A stretch of 64,000 bases of DNA from Sapria himalayana (taxonomy: Eukaryota; Streptophyta; Magnoliopsida; Malpighiales; Rafflesiaceae), in the NCBI GenBank assembly GCA_029783825.1, contig JAREIK010001336.1, positions 102,784 through 166,783 on the forward strand. Direction: 5' to 3'. The position numbers and the translations under genes were made by a program. Below the pieces are notes generated by a model. That model did no database searches, had not been told where the DNA came from, and saw only the letters and a program-made list of their open reading frames with translations. Shown here piece by piece: positions 41,901-56,700 of this stretch. Positions within the stretch are counted from its first letter, which is position 1, and each line of letters starts with the position of its first letter.

Positions 41901-44900
41901 ATAAAACCTATAAACCACTAAATGCCTAAACAATTAAATCAATAAACACCTAAAACCCCATAATACCTAAATACATAGACCATTATACTTCTATTTAATA
42001 CATAATAATTAATAAATCTAATTTTAATTTCTATTTATTATAGTTATATATTCATTTTAATTATTTATTAGTTTATTTTTACTAGAAATATTTAGTATAA
42101 AATAAATTATAAGTGTGACAGATATAATTAAAATAATTTATTTTTAATTAAAAAAATATAAACCCTTATAAAAGAAGTAAAAATTTAAAAATTCAAAATT
42201 ATTATCGAGTAATATATTTTACTTTAATTTTGAATCAATTTGGGTTTTCTAAATATTTTCTAATTAATATCTATTTTATTATTAATAGTTTATTATTTTA
42301 ATTTTTGATCATTATTATAATATCTATCAATAAAATTATTTATATTGAATTTATATCATATATAATTATTAATATTAGTATAACTAAATATTATATTCAC
42401 ATTTCAAAAAATTTTAAATATTATTATATTTTCAAAGGTAAAAAGCTATGAAAATGAGAAAAAATTACAAATTTTTTTTTGTTATTTTATTCAGTATAAT
42501 TTTAAATTTTTATCTTAATTAATTTTGAGTTTATTTTTATAGAAATATTAATTACAAAATAAATTAATAGTAAGACAAATCAAATTTAAATTAGACCAGT
42601 ATACCCTAAATAATAAATAATAAATATAAATATTTTTTAATTATAATTTTAAATATTTATTTTAATTATTTATTTGTTTATTTTTATATAAATATTAATT
42701 ACAAAATAATTTATGAGTTACAGAAATATAATTTATGTAAATTATTTTTCATCAAAAAGTTATAGATAAACTTTTTAAAAGAAAAACAAATTTCAAAACA
42801 AAAAATTATTATATAGTATTATATTTTGATTTGCTTCTGAATCATTTTAGGGTTTGTAAATATATTTTAATTGATATCTATCTTATTAATAATATATTAT
42901 TAAGTTATTTTTTCATCATTATTAGAATATTTATCAATAAAAGTGTTTATATTGAATTTATTAGATATATAAATATAATGATTATTATAACTAAATATTG
43001 TATTCACTTTTGAAAAAAATTTAAAATTATCACATTTTCAAAGGTTATAACCTTTGAAAATGTGAAAAAATAAAAAAAAATTTTCTTTGTTATCCTAATG
43101 TTTAAATAAAACCTATACACCACTAAATGCCTAAGCATTTAAATCACTAAACTACAAAATCCCGATACCTCTATATAGATAATCCTTTAAATCGGTATTA
43201 CCTAAATAAAATTAATAAATCTCATTTTTATTTGTTTTCATTATTATATAAAAAAATCATTTTGATTTTTAGTTTTTTATTTGTATATATGTATTAATTA
43301 TAAAATAAATTATGAGTTAAAAATATAATTTATAAAAATTATTTTTAATAAAAAAAGTGATAAGTTTATAAAAAGAATAAAAATGTAAAAACAAATGATT
43401 ATTATTTAGTAATATATTTAGCTTTGATTTTGAATCATTTTATGTTTTGATATTATATTTTAAGTAAAATCAATCTTATTCATAATAGATTTTTAATTTA
43501 TTTTTTGATAATAATTAGAATATCTATCAATAAAATTGTTTATATTGAATTTATATGAGATATAATTATTATGATTATTATAAATAAATATTGTATTCAC
43601 TTTTGAAAAAAATTGAAAAATTATTATACTTTTAAAGGTTATAATCTTATAAAATGAGATAAAATAATAAAAATAAAATTTTAGTTATTTTATTTTTTAA
43701 ATAAAACCTATATAGCATTAAATGCTTACTTACATAAATTAGTAAGCTCAAAAACCCCAAAACCCCTAAATAGATAAACATTTTAACATCTATATACTAC
43801 TTAATAAATAATAAATCGAATTTTTATTTCTATTTATTATAATTTAAATATTCATTTTAATTATTTATAGTTTAATTTTTTAGAAAAATTAATTACAAAA
43901 TAAATTGAGTGATACAATTATTATTTAAATAATTTATTTTTAATCAAAAAAATATAAGCATATAAAAAGAAGGAAAAATTTAAAAATTAAATATTATTAT
44001 TTAGTAATAAAAAATTTTGATTTGATTTTGAATCATTTTGTGTTATGTAAATATATTTTAATTAATATTTATATTATTAATAATAGTTTATTAATTTAAT
44101 TTTTGATCATTATTATAATATCTATCATTAAAATTGGTTATATTGAATTTATATGATATATAATTAGTAAGATTAATATAATTATACATGGTATTCACAT
44201 TTCAAAAAATTTTAAAAATTATTTTATTTTTAAAGGAAACCTTTGAAAATTAGAAAAAATCTAAATTTTTTTTTATTTTATTATATATATAAAACCTATA
44301 AACCACTAAATACCTTAAAACATAAATTGATAAACTATTAAACGACAAAACTACTAAATAATTAAACTATTAAACTAGTATACCACATATAATAAATCAT
44401 AAATCTCATTTAATTTGTATTCATTATATTTTTTATATTCATTTTAATTATTTATTAGTTTATTTTTTATAGAAATATTAATTACAAAATAAATAATGAG
44501 CGAGACAACTATAATTTTAATAATTTATTTTTAATCAAAAAAATATAAGCATATAAAAAGAAGAAAAAATTTTAAAACAAAAAATTATTATTTAGTAATA
44601 TATTATACTTTGATTTTGAATCAATATATATAGGTTTTGCAATTATATTGTTATTGCCGTCAATATTATTAAGAATAGTTTATTATTTTATTATTTGATC
44701 AATTTTATAATATCTAACAATAAAATTACATATATTGAATTTAAATGTCTTATAATTATTAAGATTATTATAACTAAATATTATATTTACATTTGAAAAA
44801 ATTTTAAAAATTATTATATTTTCAAAGCTTATAACCTTCAAAAATGATAAAAAAACACAATAATAATATTTTTATTATTTTATTATTTAAATAATACTTA

Positions 44901-47672
44901 TAAATCACTAAATGCCTAAATATTTAAATCTCTAGACTCCTAAACCCCAAAACCTCCTAAATACTTAAACTATTAAACCTATATAACCTAAATAATAAAT
45001 AATAAATAATAAATCTCATTTTTATATGTATTCATTATTATTTAAAATATTCATTTTAATTATTTTTTAGTTTATTTTTATAGAAATATTAATTACAAAA
45101 TAAATAATGAGTGAGACATATATAATTTAAATAAATTATTTTGTATGAAAAAAAATATAAGCTTATAATAATTAAAAAATTTCAAAATTTTAAAATTTTA
45201 TTTAGTTATATAATTTACTTTGAGTTTGAATTATTTTGTGTTCTCCAAATACATTTTAATTAATATCTATCTTATTAATAATAGTTTATTAATTTATTTT
45301 TTGATCATCAAAATAATATATATTAATAATATTTTTTATATTGAATTTACATCAAATATAATTATCAAGGTTATTATAACTAAGTATTGTATTCATATTT
45401 TAGAACTATTAAAAAATAATTATATTTTCAAAGGTTATAACCTTTGAAAATCACGAAAATTCATAAAAATAAATTTTTTGTTATTTCATTAATTATATAA
45501 AACCTATAAATCAATAAATAAAACCTAAATGTGCAAACATATAAATCAATAAACTCATTAACCCTAAAACCACAATAAACTTAAACCATTAAATAGTTAT
45601 ACCCTAAATAATAAATAATAAATCTAATTTTTATTAGTATTCATTATAATTTTATATATACATTTTAATTATTTATTAGTTTATTTTTATAGAAATATAA
45701 ATTAAAAAATAAATTAATAGTTAGAGAAATATAATTTAAATAATTTAATTTTCATCAAAAAATATATAAGCTTATAAATGGATACAAAAATTTAAAAATT
45801 TAAAATTAATATTTAGTAAAATATTTCACTTTGATTTTTAATAATTTTAGGTTTTGTAAATATATTTTAAACAATATTTAACTTATTAATAATTGTTTAT
45901 TAATCTTTTGTATGATCAATATTATAATATATATCAATATAATTCTTTATATTTAATTTACATGATATATAATTTTTAAGATTATCATAACTAAAAATAT
46001 TATTCACATTTAAAAAAAATTTAAAAATTGTTATAGTTTCAAAGGTTATATCCTTAAAAAATGAGAACAAATAATAAAATTTTTTTTTTGTTATTTTATT
46101 TTTTAAATAAAACCTATAAACTGCTAAATGCCTAAACACTTAAATCACTAAATTCTTAAATCCCAAAACTCCTAAATATATAATCTTTTAAACATGTATA
46201 TTTTATCTTATTAATAATAGTTTTATTTAATATCTATCTTATTAATATATTTTACTTTGATTCTAAATCATTTTCTGTTTTGCAAATAAATGTTATTTAA
46301 TATCTATCTTATTAATAATAGTATATTGATTTATTTTATTATCGTCATCATAATATCTATAAAAAAAGTATTTATTTTGAATTTACATAATGTATAATTA
46401 TTTAGATTATTATAACAAAATAATATTTTCATATTTTAAAAAAATTTAGAAATTATTAAGTTTTCAAAGGTTATAACTTTTTAAAAAATGAAAAAATAAA
46501 AAAATAAATTTTTTGTTATTAGATTTTTTAAATAAAATCTATAAACCACAAAATACCTAAATTCTTACTAACTATACTCCTAAACCATATGCCCATAAAT
46601 ACATAAGCCTTTAAATTAGTATACTCTAAATAATAAATAATAAATCTCATTTTTTTTAGTATTCATTTTAATTTTAAATATTCGTTTTAATTATTTATCT
46701 CTATATCTTTTTTGAAATATTAATTACAAAATAAATTATTAGTGAGATGGATATAATTTAAATAATTTATTTTTCATCAAAAAAATATAAGATTATAAAA
46801 AGAGGCAACATTTTTATAACAAAATATTATTATTTAGTAATTTATTTTAATTTAATTTTGAATAATTTTAGATTTTGCAATTATATTTTAATTTATATCA
46901 TTCTAATTAATAATAGTTTATTAATTTATTTATTGATCATTATTATAATATCTATTAATAAAATTATTAACTCTGATTTTACATTATATATAATTATAAA
47001 GATTATTATAACTAAATATTATATTAACATTTTAAAAAAATTAAAAATTATTATTTTTTTCAAAGGTTATAACCTTCAAAAATTAGATAAAATCACCTAA
47101 GGCATAAACACTTAAATGACTAAACCCCAAAACACCTAAATACTTAAACCATTAAACCTGTATATCCTGAATAATAAATAATAAATCTCAATTTTATTTG
47201 TATTCATTATAATTTTAAATATTTATTTTAATTATTTATTAGTTTATTTTTATAGAATTATAAATTACAAAATAAATTATTTGGAAAACAAATATAATTT
47301 AAATAATTTATTTTAATAACAAAAAAATAAACTTATAAAAAAAGTAAAATTATAAAAAAAATTATTATTTAGTAATATATACTTTGATTTTGAATAAATT
47401 TAGATTTTGAAAATATATTTTATATAATATCTATCTTATTAATAATAGTTTATTAATTTATTTATTGATCATTATTATAATATCTAACAATGTGATTATT
47501 ATATTGAATTTAAATGACTTATATTTATTAAGATTATTACATTTGAAAAAAAAATTAGAAATTTTTATATTTTTAAAGGTTATAACCTTGAAAAATTAGA
47601 AAAAAAAATAAAAATAAATTTTTAGTTATATCATTGTTTAAATAAAACATATAGACCATTAAATGCCTAAAC
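38918..47672 (+). repeat. Satellite array, forward block 4
   Basis: This is a forward satellite array with N (43740), O (44350), P (44960), K (45560), a rearranged L-like unit (46190-46620), M (47130) and the start of an A unit where the LINE lands. A deletion junction at about 42481-42500 joins GTTATTTTATT directly to TTATTCAGTATAAT, removing the octamer tract through shared TTTTATT. The stretch is non-genic. Confidence 0.95.
43030..43065. repeat. Perfect 36-bp satellite palindrome
   Basis: TCACATTTTCAAAGGTTA and its exact reverse complement abut with no spacer. This is the longest perfect version I found of the core present in nearly all monomers, and it extends the usual 28-bp form by four bases on each side. 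Confidence 0.92.
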
Positions 47673-47688
47673 ACTTAAATCTATAAAC
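47673..47688 (+). repeat. LINE target-site duplication, left copy
   Basis: ACTTAAATCTATAAAC, identical to 50030-50045. It spans exactly two satellite octamers. Confidence 0.92.
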
Positions 47689-50029
47689 AAATTGACTTAT
47701 ACAAGTCCCCTCGACCAGAACTAAAATCTATGGAAGTTCAGCTCAAAATCAATCTAAGGAGACTCGAGGAAAATGAGCTCTCTTTCTTAAGGCAAAAGGC
47801 AAAAATTAAATACTTGAGAGAGAGTGACAGATGCACCAGGGTTATTGGGGACCTCAAAAGCTACGAATAATATCGACAAAGACATCTTACTAAATGGGCC
47901 AATACTTAACAATGATGATCATAAACTGCTCAACTTATCTTTCTCAAATGAGGAGATAAAGAATGCAATTTTTTCTATGGGAAGCTCAAAATCACCCGGC
48001 CCAGATAGTTTTTCAGCAGAATTCTTCAAATCCTCTTGGCAATATATCAGAAGTGACGTGGCCAATGCAATTAGAATATTCTTTTATTCAAAGAAGATGT
48101 TAAGACAAATAAATCATGCTTACATCGCTTTAATCCCTAAATCATCCCATGCTTCATCTATTAGGGATTATCGACCGATCTCTTGTTGTAACGTGATTTA
48201 CAAAATTATTTCGAAACTTATTGCTTCGCGCTTGAAGTTAGTAATGAGTTCCATAATCTACTCCTCTCAAGGTGCTTTTATTAGAGGACGCCTTATCTCT
48301 GATAATTTTCTCCTTGCTCAATGCCTCATCCGAAGATATAGAAGGAAAAGAATTTCACCATGTTGCTTCTTCAAAGTGGAAATTCAAAAGGCTTTCGACA
48401 CTGTGAATGGAGCTTCCTCCTTGAAGTCCTAAGGGGTCTCAATTTCCCTAAACAATTCGTTGACACTATTTTTGAGTGCATCAGCTCCACCTCATTCTTG
48501 GTGGCAATAAATGGTGAGCTCCATGGGTTCTTCAAAGGCCGCAGGGGACTTAGACAAGGAGATCCCTTATCTCCATATCTCTTTGCTATTTGCATGGAGT
48601 ATTTCTTGAGGCAACTTGCTTCCCATAAATTTCTGAATGGCTTTTCTTACCACCCTGGATGTGCTGCACTCAAAATTAGACATCTCATGTATGCCGACGA
48701 CTTAATAATCTTCTCTAAGGGTGATGTGCCTTCTTCTGGAAATGTTTTTAAAGCGCTTCAAGATTTCTCTATGGTTTCCGGGTTGAATGTGAACTCCTCC
48801 AAATCAAATGTCTTCTTTGGAGGAGTAAACAATGAAATCAAAAAAGCTATAATTGAAGAATCTAGATTTAAAGAAGGCGCACTACCATTTATATTTCTTG
48901 GAGTGCCCCTTTCTTCTACTCGATTAATTTCTGCACAATTTTCCATTCTTATTGCCAAGATTATGTCCGCTATTCACCAGTGGGCCGGGAAGCTACTCTC
49001 CATTGCCGGTAGACTAGAGCTACTGCGTACAGTGGTACAAGGCATTGAAGGTTATTGGTTTTCAATTTTTATACTTCCTTCCTATGTCATTAACTCCATT
49101 GAAGGAGCATGTAGGAGGTTTCTTTGGGGTGCCCAACCAAAAGGCAAATACATACCCAAAGTAAATTGGGAGAAGGTATGCCTACCCACCAATCTTGGAG
49201 GGCTTGGCATACTCAATATTGCCTTATGGAATAAAGCCTTCTTTGCCAAAACCTTGTGGAGAATAAACAAAAAAGAGGATTCGCTTTGGATCAAGTGGAT
49301 CCATCATGTTTACCTCGATTCGCAAGATATTTGGGAAATTAAAAGCACGAAAGATGACTCACCATTTTGGAAGAGTCTAATATCAGTCAAGGAAGACCTT
49401 ATATCCATGGCTGGCACAAAGGAATCTGCGCAATCCCTCCTAAATTCATGGGGTGAAGGAGGGAGAATTGTTTTCAATGCTTATCAATTCCTTCTCGGAT
49501 CGGATACTAAAAAGGAAAAACCATGGGAAAAATCTTTATGGATGAAGATTCATGTACCAAAGCATGCAATAAATTTATGGATTACGAAGCAAAGCAAACT
49601 CTGGACCAAAGATAGACTTTTTTCCAACAAATTCAATATAAATTGCGAATTCTGCCATAATGCAGAATCACACAGCCATCTTTTTTTGAGTGTTTTTTCT
49701 CTAGGTATATCCTAGAAGAAATTCAATTGTGGGCCAAATTAAAAGGAAGTATAGCCTCGATATAGCAAGGTTTTAAAAACCTAGAGAAGCTGTACAATCT
49801 AGATTCAGCCGGAAATAGATTTCGAAAAGCAGCCTTCGCTGTAGTTGTGTATCATATTTGGAAGGAGAGGAACAAGTGATTACATGAAAGAAAAACCATG
49901 GATGCTGATTTTATAGTTAGGGAAATTAAAATTGATTTGTATATTGTATTCTATAAAGATCTTAAGCTGCTACTTTAGCCACAGATTGTAATGATTTTTT
50001 GATAGTGTTTCCTTATTTATCATTAAAAA
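47689..50029 (+). mobile_element. L1-type LINE, 5'-truncated, inserted in satellite
   Basis: The insertion is 2.34 kb, flanked by a perfect 16-bp target duplication and ending in a short A-run (CATTAAAAAA). It encodes the linker, reverse-transcriptase and zf-RVT regions of a plant L1-clade ORF2. The whole upstream part (ORF1 and the endonuclease domain) is missing, which is the usual 5' truncation of target-primed reverse transcription. The perfect duplication indicates a fairly recent insertion, yet the coding part already has frameshifts, so the source copy may itself have been damaged. Its GC content is well above the surrounding satellite. Confidence 0.95.
47691..49978 (+). pseudogene. 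LINE ORF2 reverse transcriptase fragment, broken
   Basis: An open linker (LRRLEENELSFLRQKAKIKYLRESD) runs to about 47828. An internal deletion then joins it, in another frame, to a region just before the RT domain (LLGTSKATNN). RT motifs follow: KSPGPDSFSAEFF, ALIPKS, DYRPISCCNVIYKIISK, QGAFIRGRLISDN, then KVEIQKAFDTV, where motif A has Glu for the expected first catalytic Asp. A one-base loss near 48406-48409 shifts the frame. The next frame gives RRGLRQGDPLSPYLF and the YADDLIIF catalytic box, then the thumb and a zf-RVT domain (NINCEFCHNAESHSHLF). A second one-base loss in a T-run near 49680-49687 and later TAG and TGA stops finish the decay. Not functional. Confidence 0.93.
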
Positions 50030-50045
50030 ACTTAAATCTATAAAC
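50030..50045 (+). repeat. LINE target-site duplication, right copy
   Basis: Identical to the left 16-bp copy. The satellite class A tract continues immediately with TCCTAAACACAAAAGCCCCT, as in uninterrupted A monomers. Confidence 0.92.
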
Positions 50046-52326
50046 TCCTAAACACAAAAGCCCCTAAATACTTAAAACTTTAAACTCGTAAACCTTAAAT
50101 ATAATTTAAATAATTTATTTTTCATCAAAAAAAAATATAAGCTTATAAAAAGAAGCAAAAACTAAAAAACAAAAATTATTATTTGGTAATAAATTTTAAT
50201 TTGATTTTGAATAATTTTAGGTTTTGCAATTATATTTTTTTTATATCCATCATATTAATAATAACATATTAATTTATGTTTTAATAATTGATATCATATA
50301 TACCAATAAAATTGTTTATATTTAGTTTATATTATATATAATTATAATAATTCTTAATACTAAATATTGGATTCACAATTTTATACAAATTTAAAATTAT
50401 TATATTTTCAATGGTTATACCCTTTGAAAATATGAGAAAATATCAAAAATGATTTTTTTTTTTATTTCATTGTTTAAATAAATCCTATAATCTACTAAAT
50501 CCCTAAACACTTAAGTTATTAACTTCGAAATCTCAAAAACCCTAAATAGATAATCGTTTTAAATTTGTATATCCTAAATAATAAATAATTAATCTCAATA
50601 TTATTTTTTTCATTATAATTTTAAATATCCATTTTAATTATTTATTCGTTTATTTTTATTAAATATTAATAACAATATAAATTATGAGTTAGACAACTAT
50701 AATTTATATAAATTATTTTTTATCAAAAAATATAGATAAATTTATAAAAAGAAGAAAAAATTTCAAAACAAAAATTTATTATATAGTAATATATTTTGAT
50801 TTCCTTCTGAATCTTTTTTAGGTTTTGTAATTATATTTTAATTGATATCTATCTTATTAATAAAAAATTATTAATATATTTTTTGATCATTATTAGAATA
50901 TTTATCAATAAAATTATTTATATTGAATATATATGAAATATAAAAATAATGATTTTTATAACTAAATATTGAATTCACTTTTGAAAAAAATTTAAAAATT
51001 ATTATATTTTCAAAGGTTATAACATTTGAAAATATCAAAAAATAATATAAATAAATTTTTTGTTTATTTATTTTTTAAATAAATGTTATAACCACTAAAT
51101 GCATACACAGTTAAATCAGTAAACTCCTAATCCTCGTAATGCCTAAAAACATAAACCATTAAACCATTATATACTACTTAATAATTAATAAATCTAATTT
51201 TTATTTCTATTTATTATGATTTTAAATATTCATTTTGATTATTTATTTTTTTATTTTTATAGAAATATTTATTTCAAAATAAAGTATGAGTGCGAGATAT
51301 ATAATTTAAATAATTCATTTTTAATCAATAAAAGTATTTACGCTTATAAAATAAGTAAAATATAAAAATTGAGAATTATTATCCAGTAATATTTTTTACT
51401 TATATTTTGAATTAATTTGGGTTTTGTAAATATTTTTTAATTAATATTAATCTTATTATTAATAATTTATTAATTTAATTTTTGATCATTAATATAATAT
51501 CTATCAATAAAATTATTTATATTGAATTTATATGATATATAATTATTAATATTATTATAACTAAATATTATATTCACATTTCAAAAAATGTTAAATACTA
51601 TTATATTTTCAAAGGTAATGACCTATGAAAATTAAAAAAAATACACAATTTATTTTTGTTATTTTATTATTTAAATAAAACCTATAAACCACTAAATGCC
51701 TAAAAACATAAATCGCTAAACTCCTAAATGACAAAACCTCTAAAAACTTAAACAATTAAACTGGTATACATTTATAATAAATTATAAATTTCATTTTAAT
51801 TTTTATTCAGTTTAATTTTAAATTTTTATTTTAATTACTTATCAGTTTAATTTTATAGAAATATTAATTACAAAATAAATTATTAGTAAGACATATCTAA
51901 TTTAAATTTAACAAGTATACCCTAAATAATAAATAATAAAACTTATTTTATTTTCATTTTAATTTTAAATATTCATTTTAATTATTTATTTGTATATTTT
52001 TTATATAAATATTAATCACAAAATAAAATATAAGTAAAACAAATATATTTTATATTAATTACTTTTCATCAAAAAAAATATATAAAAATTTTTAAAAAAA
52101 ATTTCAAAACAAAAAATTCTTATATAGTAATATATTTTGCTTAGCTTATGATATAAAAATCTAATGATTATTATGACTAAATATCATATTCACTTTTGAA
52201 AAAAAATTTTAAATTATTATATTTTTAAAGGTTATAAACTTTGAAAATGAGAAAAAATAAAAAAAATATTTTTTATTATTATTTCATTGTTTAAATAAAA
52301 TATTTACACCACTAAATGCCTAAACA

Positions 52327-52408
52327 CTATAAAATATTTTAAAAATGATATTTTTAAAATTTTGTTTTATTATTAACTATTTTGTTTTGAAAATTAATTA
52401 TTTTTTAA
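52327..52408. other. Small AT-rich insertion in an octamer tract
   Basis: About 80 bp separates AACACT from AAATCACTTAACTAC, which are adjacent in related monomers such as 12350-12370. It contains ATTTTAAAAAT, a 3-base loop and the exact complement ATTTTTAAAAT. It could be a tiny MITE-like remnant or slippage; no target duplication is obvious. Confidence 0.55.
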
Positions 52409-53648
52409 ATCACTTAACTACAAAATTTTGATACCCCTATATAAATAATCCTTTAAACCGGTATACACTAAATAATAATTAATAAATCTCATTTTTATTT
52501 GATTTCATTATAATTTTAAAAAATCATTTTGATTTTTAGTTTTTTATTTGTATATCTGTATAAATTATAAAATAAATTATGAGTTAAAAATATAATTTAT
52601 AAAAATTATTTTTTATCAAAAAAATAGTTAATCTTATAAAAAGAATAAAAATTTAAAAACAAATAATTATTATTAAGTAATATATTTTGCTTTGCTTTTG
52701 TATCATTTCAAGTTTTGATATTATATTTTAAGTAATATCAATCTTATTCATAATAGATTTCTAATTTATTTTTTGATAATTATTAGAATATCTATCAATA
52801 AAATTATTTATATTGAATTTATATGATACATAATAATTATGATTATTATAAATAAATATTGTATTCACTTTTGAAAAAAATTTAAAAATTATTATATTTT
52901 CAAATGTTATAACCTTAAAAAATTAGAAAAAATAAAAAAAAATTTTTTGTTATTTCATATTTTAAATAAAACCTATAGATCATTAAATGATTACTTACAT
53001 AAATCAGTAAGCTCATAAACCCCGAAACCCCTAAATACATAAACCTTTTAAAAGCTATATTCTACTTATTAAATAATAAATCTCTTTTATATTTCTATTT
53101 ATTATAATTTTAAATATTCATTTTAATTATTTATAGTTTAATTTTTTTGTAAAATTAATTCGAAATAAATTTCAAATGAGACAAATAATATTTAAATAAT
53201 TTATATTTAATAAAAAAAAATATAAGCTTAAAAAAAGAAGGACAAATTTAAAAATTAAATATTATTATTTAGTAATATATTTTGATTTGATTTTGAATCA
53301 TTTTGTGTTATGTAAATATATTTTAATTAATATTTAGATTTTTAATAATAGTTTGTTTATATAATTTTTGATCATTATTATAATATCTATCTTTAAAATT
53401 ATTTATATTTAATTTATATGATATATAATTTGTAAGATTAATATAATTATACATGGTATTCACATTTCAAAAAATTTTAAATATTATTCTCTTTTCAGAC
53501 CTTTGAAAATCAGAATAAATCAAAAATTTTTTTTTTATTTTTATTATATAAATAAAACCTATAAACCACTAAAAGCCTAAAAACTTAAATTACTAAATTT
53601 CTAAACGACAAAACCCCTAAATAATTTAAAGATTAAACCGGTATACTA

Positions 53649-53716
53649 TAAATAATAAATAATAAATAATAAATAATAAATAATAAATAATAAATAATAA
53701 ATAATAAATAATAAAT
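53649..53716 (+). repeat. Expanded 7-bp repeat (AATAAAT)n
   Basis: There are nearly ten perfect copies of the heptamer, where ordinary monomers have two or three just before AATCTC. This is local slippage expansion of a normal monomer component. Confidence 0.95.
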
Positions 53717-56700
53717 CTCATTTTTATTAGTATTCTTTATAATTTTAAACATACATTTTTATTATTTATTAGTTTATTTTTATAGAAATATAAATTAAAA
53801 TATAAATTATTATTGAGACAAATATAATTTAAAAAATTTATTTTTCATCAAAAAATATATAAGCATATAAATGGATACAAAAATTAAAAAATTTTAAATT
53901 GATATTTAGTAAAATATTTCACTTTGATTTTGAATCATTTTAGGTTTTGCAAATATATTTTAAACAATATTTATCTTATTAATAATTGTTTATTATTTTT
54001 TTATAATCATTATTATAATATATACCAATAAAATAATTTATATTGAATTTATATGATATTTAATTATTATGATTATTAACTTCATATTGTATTCACTTTT
54101 CAAAAAAAAAAATTAAAAATTATTATATTTTCAAAGGTTATCACCTTCAAAAATGAGAAAAAATAACAAAAATACTTTTTTTTTATTTTATTTTTTAAAT
54201 AAAACCTATAAACCACTAAATGACTAAATACTAAAATGACTAAACTCCCAATCCCCAAAGCTCATAAATACTCAAAACATTAAATTAGTATAGTCTAAAT
54301 AATAAATCATAATTCTCATTAATATTAGTATTCATTATGATTTTAAATATTCATTTTAATTATTTATTAGTTTATTTTTATAGAAATATTAATTACAAAA
54401 TAAAATATTAGTGAGACAGATATAATTAATATAATTTATTTTTCATCAAAATAAATACATATGCTTATAAAATGAGGCAAAATTTTAAAAATAAAAAATT
54501 ATTTTTTATTAATATATTTTATTTTGATTTTGAATCATTTTAGATTTTACAATTATATTTTAATTTACATCATTCTTTTTAATACTAGTTTATTATTTAA
54601 TTTATTAATCATTTTTATAATATTTATTAATAAAATTATTTATATTTAGTTTACATTATATTAAATTATTAAGATTATTATAACTAAATATTATATTCAA
54701 ATTTAAAAAATATTAAAAATTATCATATTTTCAAAGGTTATAACCTTCAAAAATTTTAAAAATCAAAAAATTAAATTTTTTGTTTTTTCATTATTTAATT
54801 GAAAACTATAAATCACTAAAGGTCTAAACAATTAAATCACTAAACTCTTAAACCACAAAACACCTAAATACTTAAACCAATAAACCGGTATATCCTGAAT
54901 AATAAATAATAAACCTATAAAAAAATTATAATATTCATTTTTAAAAAAATTATAAACCTAAACTCTTAATCACTAAATTTATTTGTTTTCATTATAAATT
55001 TAAATATTCATTTTAATTATTTCTTAGTTTATTATTATAGAATTATAATTTACAAAAAAAATTATGAGTAAGACAAATATAATTTAAATAATTTATTTTT
55101 AAAAACAAAATTATAAACCTATAAAAAAGAAAAACATTAAAAAAAATTATCATTTAGTAATATATTTTACTTTGATTTTGAATAAATTTAGATTTTGCAA
55201 ATATATTTTAAATAATATCTATCTTATTAATAATAGTTTATTAAAATTTTCTTGATCATTATTATAATATCTAGCAATGTAATTATTTATATTGAATTTA
55301 AATGACTTATAATTATTAAGATTATTATAACTCAATATTATATTTACATTTGAAAAAATTTAAAAATTATTACATTTTCAAAGTTTATAACCTTTGAAAA
55401 TGTGAAAAATATCAAAAATAATTTTTTCGTTATATCATTGTTTAAATAAAACCTATAAACCACCGAATGTCTAAAAACATAAATCACTAAACTTCTAACT
55501 GATAAAACATCATAATACTTAAACCATTAAACTGGTATACATTAAGAATAATTAATAAATCTAATTTTAATTTTTATTCAGTATAATTTTAAATTTTTAT
55601 TTTAATTATTTAACAGTTTCTTTTTATAGAAATATTAATTACTAAATAAATTATTAGTATGACATATATAATTTAAATTAAACCGGTATACCCTAAATAA
55701 TAAAGAATAAATATCATTTATTTCATTATAATTTTAAATATTCATTTTAATATTTATTTGTTTATTTTTATATAAATATTAATTACAAAATATGAGTTAT
55801 TAGAATAAAATATGAGTTAGACAAATATAAATTAAATAAATTATTATTCATCAAAAAAATATGGATAAACTTTTAAAAAGAAAAAAACATTTACAACAAA
55901 ATATTATTATTTAGTAATATATTTTGCTTTGCTTCTGAATTATTTTTGGTTTTGTAATTAATTTTAATTGATATCTATCTTATTAATAAAAGATTATTAT
56001 TTTATTTTTGATAGTTATTAGAATATTTATCAATAAAATTATTTATATTGAATTTATATGAAATATAAATATAATGATTATTATAACTAAATATTTAATT
56101 CACTTTTAAAAAAAATTAAAAATTATTATATTTTCAATGGTTATAACCTTTGAAAATATCAAAAAATAATAAAAATAAATTTTTTGTTATTTTATTTTTT
56201 AAATAAAACCTATATACCACTAAATGCATACACAATTAAATCAGGAAACTCCTAAACCCCGTAATACCTAAATACATAAACCATTAAACCCCTATATAAT
56301 ACATAATAATTAATAAATCTAATTTTTATTTCTATTTATTATAATTTTAAATATTCATCTTAATTATGTATAGTTTAATTATTTAGAAAAATGTATTACA
56401 AAAAATATTTTGAGTGAGACAAATATTATTTAAAAAATGTATTTTTAATCAATAAAAAATATAAGCTGATAAAAAGAAGGAAATATTTGAAAATTAAATA
56501 TTATTATTTAATAATATATTTTGATTTGATTTTGAATCATTTTGTGTTATGTAAATATATTTTAATTAATATTTATATTATTAATAATAGTTTATTAATT
56601 TAATGTTTGATCATTATTATACTATCTATCATTAAAATTATTTATATTGAATTTATATGATATATAATTAGTAAAATTAATATAATTATTCATGGTATTC

